Origin: Deltaproteobacteria bacterium
GTDB lineage: Bacteria > Desulfobacterota > DSM-4660 > Desulfatiglandales > Desulfatiglandaceae
Reading direction: 5' to 3'
Length of the DNA: 64,000 bases
NCBI GenBank assembly: GCA_021737785.1
Contig: JAIPDI010000032.1
Location: 1-64,000 of the forward strand
Numbering within the stretch: position 1 is the stretch's first letter; every line of letters begins with the position of its first letter. The position numbers and the translations under genes are program-made. Under the pieces are notes generated by a model. The model saw nothing but the letters and a program-made list of their open reading frames with translations. It made no database searches and was not told where the DNA came from. This document shows, in pieces, positions 34,516 through 42,637 of this stretch.

Positions 34516-37158
34516 GTGGAAGAGATCTCCCTCACCATCAATGGGACGCGGATGAGCTGCCCGCCCGGGACCACCGTCCTGGAGGCGGCAGAGGAGCACG
34601 GGATTCCAATACCCAAACTCTGTCACCATCCCGACCTCAAGCCGGTCGGGGCCTGTCGCCTATGCCTGGTGGAGGATGAAAAGAGCGGCCGGATCATGGC
34701 ATCCTGCGTCACTCCGGTGGCCCCGGACATGGAGATCCGGACAGACTCCTCCCGTGTGATGCGACACCGGAGAAACATCCTTCGTCTGATGATGGCCGAA
34801 CATCCCGAGTCGTGCCTGGTCTGCAGCAAGGGAAACCGATGTCAGTTGCGCGAGCTTGCCGGTCAGATGGGACTGGGGGAGACCGGGCTTTATCCCACCC
34901 CCAATTACAAGGCGATCGAGCTGGCCAACCCGTTCATCATTCGGGACCTGAGCAAGTGTATCCTGTGCGGAAGATGTATCCGTGCAGACCATGAACTGGT
35001 GGTGGCCGGGGCCATCGACTATCATATGAGGGGCTTTGCTTCGCGACCGGCCACCCTCTACGATCTTCCCCTGGAATCCTCTTCCTGCACGTTCTGCGGA
35101 ACCTGTGTATCCATCTGTCCCACCGGGGCACTGACGCCCAGGATGGGCGGCCATGTGGGGACGCCCGAGCGAGAGGCGTTGACCACCTGCGGTTTCTGTG
35201 GGGTGGGCTGTTCCATCCGCATCGGGGTGGCCGGGCAAAAGGCCGTAGAAATAAATCCCTCCGGTCTTCCCGGTTCCGTAAACGCCGCCACCCTTTGTGT
35301 TCGAGGGCATTTTGCACACGACTTCCTCAACAGCCGCGAGCGGTTGACGCAGCCCCTGATCCGCAGGGACAACGACCTCACCCCGGTATCCTGGGATGAG
35401 GCCCTCGATTATGTTGCCGGCCGCCTCCTGGATATCAAGAAAGAGGACGGCCCTCAAAGTATCGGCTTTTTCGGGTCTTCAAAATGCACCAATGAGGAAA
35501 ACTACCTCTTCCAGAAGCTGGCCAGGGTCCTGGTGGGTACAAATAACGTGGACAATGGCGGATTCATGGCCGGAAGGGAGGCCCTCCAGGTGGTGGAAGA
35601 GAAGACAGGCGGCAGGCGGCGCCCCACCCGGCTCGCGCATCTCGAGAAGGCCGAAATTATTGTCGTGTTGGGGGCCGACCCGGGGCACTCCGCCCCGGTA
35701 GTCGCCTATCACCTCAAAAGGGCCGCCCAAAAAGGTATTCCCATTATAGGGGTGGACCCTCGAAAAACAGACCTCTTCCCCTTCTCTGCACTCTGGTTGA
35801 CCGTTGTCCCGGATAAGGACGCCGAACTGATCACCTGCCTCGCCGCCCTCATGTGGAAGACATTTGCCCATGATCCCGGATTTATTGAACGATCTACAGA
35901 AGGCTTCGGTCCATACAGCGAGGCCCTTTCCTCCTTCAATCCTGAACGGCTCTGCATGGCGAGCGGATCGGAGATGGGAGCTCTGACAAAGGCGGCAGAC
36001 CTCTTGAAGGGGAAAAAGATCAGCTTTGTGGTAGGTCATGGGATCACCCAGCACCGCCATGGGGTCCAGGCAATGGAGGCCGTTTTAAATCTGGCCATGA
36101 TGACGGGGAGTCTGGCCCGTGAACCGGCGGGGCTCTATCTGTTGGCAAGGGAAAACAATCAGGTGGGGGCATGGGATATGGGGACCGTGCCCGATACCCT
36201 TCCGGGCCGTACGCCCCTTCACGAGGACTCGCGGAGAAGGGAGTGGGAACGGGCATGGGGGGTGCGGATCTCGCCGGATCAGGGATTAAATGGGGTGCGG
36301 ATGATAGAGGCGACTGAAAAGGGAATTCTCAGGGCCATGGTGATCATGGGAGAAAATCCGGTGCGAGGCCTCCCTCAACAGGAACGGGTAGCGGCGGCAT
36401 TGAAGGGCCTGGATCTCCTGGTGGTGCAGGATATCCTCCACACCGAAACCAGCCGGTTGGCGGATGTGGTTCTCCCGGGCGCCCCCTTTTCCGAGAAGGG
36501 GGGCTCCTTTACCAATATGGAGGGCAGAATCTCCTGCTTCACTCCGGTGGTACCTCCGCCCGGAGACGCCAGACCCGATTGGGAGATCCTGGACCGTTTA
36601 GGGGTGAAGATGGGATATCCCAAGGCCTATGGCTCCCTTGATGCCATACGGGCTGAAATCGCACGCCTGATTCCGATGTACGCCGGTCTCAGGGAAGACT
36701 CCGGAAAGGCCTGGACCTGGATCCGTGAAACCCAAACCAGGAGACCTTTTCGGTTTTCTCCCCTCCCGGCCGGCGATCGGGAGGAGATGGACGACGACTA
36801 TCCCCTGACCGCCATTCTGGGATCACAACGCCTTCACCTGGGAAGCGGGACCCGTACCGGCCGTTCCAAACGGATCGCCGATTTTGGGCTGAACAACGAG
36901 GTGGTCTTATCGCCGGCTGACGGGGACCGGCTGAACCTCCATACCGGGGACCGGGCTCGTGTGCAATCCCGCTTGGGCGCCCTGATCCGGGAAGTCCGCA
37001 TAGACGACACCTTACAAGCCGGACAGGTCTTCATCCCCACGGGCTTTCATGAAAACGATGCCATGAATCTGATTGAATTGACAGCACCGGGGACCGGGTC
37101 ATGGCAAGGATTCAAGACCTGTCAGGTCCGGCTTGAGACACCGGGGGTGGGAACATGA
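34516..37158 (+). CDS. NuoG/FdhA-like iron-sulfur molybdopterin-fold subunit lacking the metal-ligand Cys/Sec
   Basis: An 880-residue protein with a GTG start. The N-terminal half carries a 2Fe-2S domain (CHHPDLKPVGACRLC), a His-Cys 4Fe-4S motif (HPESCLVCSKGNRC), two 4Fe-4S motifs (CILCGRC, CTFCGTCVSICP) and the MopB cluster (CGFCGVGC, CVRGHF). The molybdopterin-like body follows formate dehydrogenase closely (KCTNEENYLFQKLARVLVGT), but where the enzyme has the Cys/Sec-His catalytic motif it reads NVDNGGFMAGREAL. A working formate dehydrogenase is therefore unlikely. It is translationally coupled to the NuoE-like gene and probably acts as the iron-sulfur core of an NADH/NADPH-linked bifurcating complex. 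Confidence 0.85.
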   Translation: MEEISLTINGTRMSCPPGTTVLEAAEEHGIPIPKLCHHPDLKPVGACRLCLVEDEKSGRIMASCVTPVAPDMEIRTDSSRVMRHRRNILRLMMAEHPESCLVCSKGNRCQLRELAGQMGLGETGLYPTPNYKAIELANPFIIRDLSKCILCGRCIRADHELVVAGAIDYHMRGFASRPATLYDLPLESSSCTFCGTCVSICPTGALTPRMGGHVGTPEREALTTCGFCGVGCSIRIGVAGQKAVEINPSGLPGSVNAATLCVRGHFAHDFLNSRERLTQPLIRRDNDLTPVSWDEALDYVAGRLLDIKKEDGPQSIGFFGSSKCTNEENYLFQKLARVLVGTNNVDNGGFMAGREALQVVEEKTGGRRRPTRLAHLEKAEIIVVLGADPGHSAPVVAYHLKRAAQKGIPIIGVDPRKTDLFPFSALWLTVVPDKDAELITCLAALMWKTFAHDPGFIERSTEGFGPYSEALSSFNPERLCMASGSEMGALTKAADLLKGKKISFVVGHGITQHRHGVQAMEAVLNLAMMTGSLAREPAGLYLLARENNQVGAWDMGTVPDTLPGRTPLHEDSRRREWERAWGVRISPDQGLNGVRMIEATEKGILRAMVIMGENPVRGLPQQERVAAALKGLDLLVVQDILHTETSRLADVVLPGAPFSEKGGSFTNMEGRISCFTPVVPPPGDARPDWEILDRLGVKMGYPKAYGSLDAIRAEIARLIPMYAGLREDSGKAWTWIRETQTRRPFRFSPLPAGDREEMDDDYPLTAILGSQRLHLGSGTRTGRSKRIADFGLNNEVVLSPADGDRLNLHTGDRARVQSRLGALIREVRIDDTLQAGQVFIPTGFHENDAMNLIELTAPGTGSWQGFKTCQVRLETPGVGT

Positions 37159-37643
37159 TGCCGCAAGAGATCGACTGGACCCGGATTTCATCCATCATCG
37201 AAAAACACAAGGGCGAGCCATGGGGCCTTATCCCCCTCCTGCAGGATATCCAGGAGGCCATCGGATACATCCCGCCCAAAGCCATAGAACCGATCAGTGA
37301 GGCCCTTCATCTTTTTCCCGCCCAGGTCCAGGGCGTGGTCACCTTTTATGCCGGGTTCAGCACCACGCCCAAAGGGAAATACGTGGTCAGGGTCTGCCGG
37401 GGAACCGCCTGCCATGTAAAGGGCGGAAAGAGCATCCTGCGGGTCATGAAAAAGGAGTTGGGCCTCGAGGAAGGGGAGACCAGTCCCGATTATCAGTTCA
37501 CCCTGGAGACCGTCGCCTGCCTGGGCGCCTGCTTTCTGGCCCCCACCATGATGGTCAATCGGACCTATTACGGAAGGCTTTCCCCTCCCAAGGTGAGCAC
37601 CATATTGGCCCAGTTCCGCAAACAGGAAAGAGAGTCGGAATAA
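37155..37643 (+). CDS. NuoE-like 2Fe-2S subunit
   Basis: A 162-residue thioredoxin-fold ferredoxin of the NuoE/HndA type. It has CRGTACHVKG (residues about 78-87) and CLGACFLAP (about 119-127), which bind a 2Fe-2S cluster. Its start overlaps the preceding stop (ATGA), and the NuoF-like gene follows after 3 bases. It would pass electrons from the FMN subunit. The set NuoG-NuoE-NuoF in this order is typical of soluble formate dehydrogenase, hydrogenase and Stn-type complexes. Confidence 0.92.
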   Translation: MMPQEIDWTRISSIIEKHKGEPWGLIPLLQDIQEAIGYIPPKAIEPISEALHLFPAQVQGVVTFYAGFSTTPKGKYVVRVCRGTACHVKGGKSILRVMKKELGLEEGETSPDYQFTLETVACLGACFLAPTMMVNRTYYGRLSPPKVSTILAQFRKQERESE

Positions 37644-37646
37644 GGC

Positions 37647-40600
37647 ATGGAAAAGCTATCATCCGTTGGACAACTGGAATGGCTCCGCAACCGGATCCTG
37701 GCTCAGATGGACGATCGGAAGACCGTGGTCCAGGTCTGCATGACCGGGTGCCGGGCCTACGGGTCTGCAGATGTCAAATCCTCGCTGGAAGCCGAGGTCG
37801 AGCGACAGGGCCTTTCAGACCGGGTGGAGATACGGGCCACCGGGTGTCATGGATTCTGCGCCAAGGCCCCGGTGATCGCCATTGAGCCGATGGGGATTCA
37901 GTATCAGGAGGTGGGGCCTGAAGATGCGGCGGAGATCATCGACCGGACGGTGAAACAGCGTGGTTTGATCGACCGTCTCGCCTATCACGATCCGAAGACG
38001 GGAAATCCCATCTTCTACAGGAATCAGATTCCCTTTTACAGCAAACAGGAGAGACGGATTTTGGCCAACTGCGGCCGCATCGACCCCACCCGGATCGAGG
38101 ATTATATCGCGGCGGGCGGCTACCAGGCCATTATCAAGGCATTGACCCGAATGACCCCTGAAGAGGTGATCCAGGAGGTGATCACCGCGCAATTGAGAGG
38201 GAGGGGCGGCGCCGGCTTTTCCACCGGACTCAAATGGCGGTTTGCACGCCAGGCCCCGGGCCGGCCCAAGTACATCATCTGCAACGCGGACGAAGGCGAT
38301 CCAGGGGCGTTCATGGACAGGGCCATCCTGGAAGGGGATCCTCACGCCGTCCTGGAAGGGATGCTCATCGGGGCCTACGCCATCGGCGCCGAACACGGGT
38401 ATGTATATGTGCGTGAGGAATATCCGATTGCAGTGGAACATCTGACCATCGCCCTCGAGCAGATGACCGAACTTGGGCTCCTGGGCCGGAATATCCTGGG
38501 AACCGGATTCCATTTCGATCTCAGATTAAAGATGGGGGCCGGGGCCTTTGTCTGCGGCGAGGAGACCGCCCTCATGGCCTCTATTGAAGGAAAACGGGGA
38601 ATGCCCCGGGCCAGGCCGCCCTTTCCCGCCCAGGCAGGGTTAGGGGGAAAGCCCACCAACATCAATAATGTGGAGACCTGGGCCAATATCCCCCCGCTCA
38701 TCCGGAGGGGGGCCGGATGGTACAGCGAGGTGGGAACCGAGAAAAGCAAGGGGACCAAGATCTTCTCCCTGGCCGGAAAGGTCAACAACACGGGCCTGGT
38801 GGAGGTGCCCATCGGCGTGACGGTGAGAGAGGTGGTCTTCGACATCGGGGGCGGCATCCCCAAGGGGAGACAGTTCAAGGCCGTGCAGATGGGGGGCCCC
38901 TCGGGCGGGTGCGTGCCGCCTCAGCATCTCAATCTCCCGATCGACTACGACACCCTGCAACGTATCGGCGCCATCATGGGTTCCGGCGGCATGGTGGTCA
39001 TGGACGAAAACAACTGCATGGTGGAGATCGCCCGGTTTTTCCTGAGCTTCACCCAGTCGGAATCGTGCGGCAAGTGTGCGCCCTGCCGGCTGGGCACCAC
39101 CCAGCTCCTGGAGATCCTGACCCGGATTACCCAGGGCCGGGGGAAGATCACGGATATCCAGACCATCCGGGACCTGGGGGAGACCATCACCGAGACGGCC
39201 CTCTGCGGCCTGGGCCAGACCTGCGCCAAGCCGGCCCTTTCCACGCTCAGGTACTTTTCAAAGGAGTATGAAGACCATATCCTGGAACAGCGCTGCGCAG
39301 GGGCCGCCTGTGACGCCATGGTCATCTCGGCGTGCCAGCATGCCTGCCCTGCCGGGATCGATGTCCCCAATTACGTTGCGGCCATTGCCAGGGGAAACAA
39401 TGAAAAGGCGGTCGAGATTATTCGGGAACGGAACCCTTTCCCGGCCGTGTGCGGACGCATCTGCATTCACCCCTGTGAATTCAAATGCCGGCGCGGCGAA
39501 CTGGATGATCCCGTTGCCATCCGGTCCCTCAAGCGCTTTGCCTCGGACTGGTACTTTCGGAACATCGGGAGGCGGGAGGCCCCGTTTCCCGTGACCAGGT
39601 CCGGGAAGGTCGCCGTGGTCGGGGCGGGTCCCGCCGGTCTGACCTGCGCCTATTTCCTGGCCGAGATGGGGTATCGGGTCATCGTGTATGAAGCCCAGCC
39701 CGTTGCCGGCGGCATGCTGGGCCTGGCGATCCCTGAATTCCGGCTTCCCCGGGACGTTATTCAGGAGGAGATCGCCTATATCGAAAGCTGCGGGGTAGAG
39801 ATCCGCTACAACTCGCCCATAGATGCCAAACACACGGTCAACGACCTCATGAACGAAGGCCACGACGCCGTGTTTATCGCGGCCGGGGCCCAGGCCAGCA
39901 GACGGATCGGGATACCCGGCGAGGAAGAGGGCCTGGAAGGATTGGCCTACGGTCTGGCGTTCCTCACGGATGTGAGAATGGGAAGGCCGATGGAACTGAA
40001 AGGAAAAACCGTGGTGGTGGGAGGGGGGAATGTGGCCATCGATGTGGCCAGGACCGCCCTCCGGACAGGGGCCGGGGACGTACAGATATTCTGCCTCGAA
40101 TCCCGCCAGGAAATGCCGGCATGGGAAAAAGAGATCGAAGAGGCCCTCGAGGAAGGAATCGTCATTAACGCGTCGTGGGGGCCTCGCCGCATCCTCAGCG
40201 CGGAGGGTCGCGTAACCGGCATTGAATTTGTCCGATGCATCTCGGTGTTCGATGAAGAGGGAAAATTCAATCCCCGTTTCGATGAGTCCGCCACCCAGAT
40301 CGTTGAGGCCGATCACGTGTTCATCTCCATCGGCCAGGCCCCGGATCCTTCCTTCCTCTCGGAAGACGGGCAGTTGGAAAGGGCCCTGTGGGGAACCCTG
40401 GCGGTAAATGAGAACACCCTTTCCACCAACATCAAGGGGGTCTTTGCCGGCGGCGATTTTACCACCGGACCCACGTACCTCATCAGGGCCATTGCCTCGG
40501 GGAGAAGGGCGGCCTTGGCCATCCATCAGTATCTGGAAGGGGATACCGGGAGGATCCGGATCCCGGATGAAAAGACGGCCCTGGCCGAGGACGCGGGCCT

Positions 40601-40778
40601 GGCCCTTGAACAGGAAACCGTTGAAGATCGGCCCAGGATTCAGGTGGCGCTCGAAACCCCGGACGACAGGGTGAAGGACTTCAGGGAAATAGAGAGGGGA
40701 TTCACGGCAGAACAGGCCATCTGGGAAGCCGGTCGGTGTCTCAGGTGCGATCTGGAAAAGGAGAGGAGTCGCTCATGA
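37647..40778 (+). CDS. NuoF-GltD/NfnB fusion, NADH/NADPH flavoprotein
   Basis: A 1043-residue fusion. The N-terminal 2Fe-2S domain has CMTGC...TGCHGFC (residues about 32-72). The NuoF core (about 130-540) has the NADH/FMN motifs GRGGAGFSTGLKW and NADEGDPGAF and the cluster SCGKCAPCRLGTT. A GltD/NfnB-like half follows (about 555-1030), with CxxxCPAGIDVPNY and CGRICIHPCEFKCRRG cluster ligands, FAD motif GAGPAGLTCAYFL and nucleotide motif [14 protein letters not shown]. The segment after that motif reads CLESRQEMPA, without the Arg pair of NADPH-specific NfnB. The arrangement matches the StnB-type subunit of Sporomusa transhydrogenase. It overlaps metV by 4 bases. Confidence 0.9.
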   Translation: MEKLSSVGQLEWLRNRILAQMDDRKTVVQVCMTGCRAYGSADVKSSLEAEVERQGLSDRVEIRATGCHGFCAKAPVIAIEPMGIQYQEVGPEDAAEIIDRTVKQRGLIDRLAYHDPKTGNPIFYRNQIPFYSKQERRILANCGRIDPTRIEDYIAAGGYQAIIKALTRMTPEEVIQEVITAQLRGRGGAGFSTGLKWRFARQAPGRPKYIICNADEGDPGAFMDRAILEGDPHAVLEGMLIGAYAIGAEHGYVYVREEYPIAVEHLTIALEQMTELGLLGRNILGTGFHFDLRLKMGAGAFVCGEETALMASIEGKRGMPRARPPFPAQAGLGGKPTNINNVETWANIPPLIRRGAGWYSEVGTEKSKGTKIFSLAGKVNNTGLVEVPIGVTVREVVFDIGGGIPKGRQFKAVQMGGPSGGCVPPQHLNLPIDYDTLQRIGAIMGSGGMVVMDENNCMVEIARFFLSFTQSESCGKCAPCRLGTTQLLEILTRITQGRGKITDIQTIRDLGETITETALCGLGQTCAKPALSTLRYFSKEYEDHILEQRCAGAACDAMVISACQHACPAGIDVPNYVAAIARGNNEKAVEIIRERNPFPAVCGRICIHPCEFKCRRGELDDPVAIRSLKRFASDWYFRNIGRREAPFPVTRSGKVAVVGAGPAGLTCAYFLAEMGYRVIVYEAQPVAGGMLGLAIPEFRLPRDVIQEEIAYIESCGVEIRYNSPIDAKHTVNDLMNEGHDAVFIAAGAQASRRIGIPGEEEGLEGLAYGLAFLTDVRMGRPMELKGKTVVVGGGNVAIDVARTALRTGAGDVQIFCLESRQEMPAWEKEIEEALEEGIVINASWGPRRILSAEGRVTGIEFVRCISVFDEEGKFNPRFDESATQIVEADHVFISIGQAPDPSFLSEDGQLERALWGTLAVNENTLSTNIKGVFAGGDFTTGPTYLIRAIASGRRAALAIHQYLEGDTGRIRIPDEKTALAEDAGLALEQETVEDRPRIQVALETPDDRVKDFREIERGFTAEQAIWEAGRCLRCDLEKERSRS

Positions 40779-41425
40779 TCAGATCCATTACCCAGCAAAA
40801 AACCGAAGCGGAGCTGGATCAACTCCTGGACGGCCTGGCAAGGGTCTTTATCATCGGATGCGGGACCTGCCCCACCATGACCCATACGGGGGGCCTTCAA
40901 GAGGTGGAGGCCATGAGGAAACAGCTCTCGGAAAAAGGGAAGATGGTGACCGGAGACACGGTCCTGGCCGTGGCCTGCGACAACCTGACGCAGGAGGCCC
41001 TCGACCAGTACGGCACCCGCATAGACCAGGCGGATGTTCTCCTGATCATGGCCTGCGCCTTCGGCGTTCAGAATATCGCCAGGCAGTCCAAAAAAATGGT
41101 CGTCCCTGCCCTGGATACCCTCTTCATCGGAAAGGAGACCCAATCAGGACAATTTGACGAGGTCTGTACCCAGTGCGGGGACTGCATCCTGGGCGAGACC
41201 GGCGGGATCTGCCCGGTCACCTCCTGTCACAAGGGCCTGGTAAACGGGCCGTGCGGAGGCACCAACAACGGGAAGTGCGAGATCGACAGCGACAAGGACT
41301 GCGCCTGGACCCTCATCTATAACCGGCTGAAGGACCTGAACCGGCTCGACGCCATGCGGAGGCTTCAGAAACCCCGAAATCATCAGGCAGCGCTGCGGCC
41401 GGGGAAGTGGAGGCTGGATACTTGA
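40775..41425 (+). CDS. metV: MetV, zinc/iron-sulfur partner of methylene-THF reductase
   Basis: A 216-residue protein of the MTHFR C-terminal/MetV family. It has IGCGTCPTMTHTGG (residues about 27-40) and a cysteine-rich C-terminal region, CTQCGDCILGETGGICPVTSC (described here by positions about 129-149) with NGPCGGTNNGKCE. The start at 40775 overlaps the NuoF-GltD stop (ATGA), so the proteins are coupled and probably in one complex. In acetogens MetV forms a complex with MetF and relays electrons to its flavin. The metF gene lies 320 bases downstream. Confidence 0.9.
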   Translation: MIRSITQQKTEAELDQLLDGLARVFIIGCGTCPTMTHTGGLQEVEAMRKQLSEKGKMVTGDTVLAVACDNLTQEALDQYGTRIDQADVLLIMACAFGVQNIARQSKKMVVPALDTLFIGKETQSGQFDEVCTQCGDCILGETGGICPVTSCHKGLVNGPCGGTNNGKCEIDSDKDCAWTLIYNRLKDLNRLDAMRRLQKPRNHQAALRPGKWRLDT

Positions 41426-41744
41426 TACTTGATACTTGATACTTGATACTGGATACTGGATGCCGGATACTGGATGCCGGTCGTAGCGAAGCGGAGATCC
41501 CGCTGAAAAGCGGGACTGGATGCTCGTTTCCGGGTACTGCCTACTGCCTACTCCCTACTGCATACTGCTACCGGCCTTTCCGTCCGCTGGTTTCAGATAC
41601 TTGGGTCCGGCGAACAGCTGATGGGTCATAGCTGATAGCTGATGGCTAACGGCTTAACAGCTTAGCGGCTCAACCGCTTCATCACCCTGCGCCTGGCGCC
41701 TGACGCCTTGCGCCTTAACCTTTACCTGCCACACGAGGTCTGTC
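41426..41744. repeat. composite heptad-repeat element between metV and metF
   Basis: Tandem GATACTT/GATACTG heptads (41418-41478) are followed by a 68-base block (41466-41533) identical to 61935-62002. The block contains CCCGCT-GAAA-AGCGGG, a hairpin with a GNRA-type loop. Then come TACTGCC-type heptads and AGCTGATAGCTGATGG words. No gene is seen. Confidence 0.85.
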
Positions 41745-42632
41745 ATGGTTTCCGCATTTAAGAAGGCCCTCGACTCGGGGAAATTCGTTGTCACCTCCGA
41801 GGTAGCGCCCCCAAAGGGAACGAACCTGGACAAGATGGCCCACCACATTGAACTCCTCAAAGACCGGGTGGATGCCATGAATGTGACCGATCATCAGAGT
41901 TCGGTCATGCGATTTCCTTCGCTGGGGGGGGCGCTCCTGGTGAGGGAAATGGGCGGGGAACCCATCTTGCAGATGACGTGCCGGGACCGCAACCGGCTGG
42001 CCCTCCAGGCCGACCTCCTTTTTGCGCATCAGCGGGGTATCCATAATGTCCTCTGCCTGACCGGGGATGCGGTCATCTTCGGCGACCACAAGGAGGCCAA
42101 AGGGGTCTTTGACCTCGATTCCAGCCAACTGCTCGCCGCCATTCGAAGGCTGGAGAAGGGAGAGGACCTTGGCGGAAATAAGCTGGAGGGGGACCTCTCC
42201 TTCTGTGCCGGGGCCATTGTCACCCCCGAGGCCAACCCCCTGGAACCCCAGCTCGTCAAGTTTGAAAAAAAGATCGAGGCAGGGGCCGAGTACATACAGA
42301 CCCAGGCGGTCTACGATCTGGACCACTTCAAGGGGTTCATGGACTATGCCCGGCAATTCCCGGTCAAGGTCCTGGCAGGCATCATCCTACTTACCTCCGC
42401 CCCCATGGCCCGCTTCATGAACAAGAACGTGGCCGGGGTGAACGTTCCCCAGGCCCTCATCGACGAGATGGCCGCAGCGCCCAAGGGGAGGGCACTGGAC
42501 AAGGGAATCGAGATCGCCGGCCGTATGATCAAACGGGTCAAAGACGAAAAGATGTGCCACGGCGTGCACATCATGGCCATCGGCAAGGAAGAGCTGGTCC
42601 CCGACATCATGTCCGCTGCAGGCCTGGGCTAG
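41745..42632 (+). CDS. metF: MetF, methylenetetrahydrofolate reductase
   Basis: A 295-residue TIM-barrel flavoprotein reducing methylene-THF to methyl-THF, or the reverse during acetate oxidation. The N-terminus FVVTSEVAPPKGT carries the catalytic Glu. NVTDHQSS and NVLCLTGDAVIFGDH are typical of the family, and YIQTQAVYDLDHF is the MetF substrate-site strand. ATG at 41745 follows a weak ribosome site. It belongs with metV and the Nuo/GltD-like genes, forming the C1 branch of the Wood-Ljungdahl pathway. Confidence 0.93.
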   Translation: MVSAFKKALDSGKFVVTSEVAPPKGTNLDKMAHHIELLKDRVDAMNVTDHQSSVMRFPSLGGALLVREMGGEPILQMTCRDRNRLALQADLLFAHQRGIHNVLCLTGDAVIFGDHKEAKGVFDLDSSQLLAAIRRLEKGEDLGGNKLEGDLSFCAGAIVTPEANPLEPQLVKFEKKIEAGAEYIQTQAVYDLDHFKGFMDYARQFPVKVLAGIILLTSAPMARFMNKNVAGVNVPQALIDEMAAAPKGRALDKGIEIAGRMIKRVKDEKMCHGVHIMAIGKEELVPDIMSAAGLG

Positions 42633-42637
42633 GCGGG

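Noticed and set aside
34516-37158. active formate dehydrogenase
   Set aside because: The Cys/Sec-His catalytic motif is absent.
41418-41580. CRISPR array
   Set aside because: The repeat unit is only 7 bases with no spacers of constant length and no cas genes.
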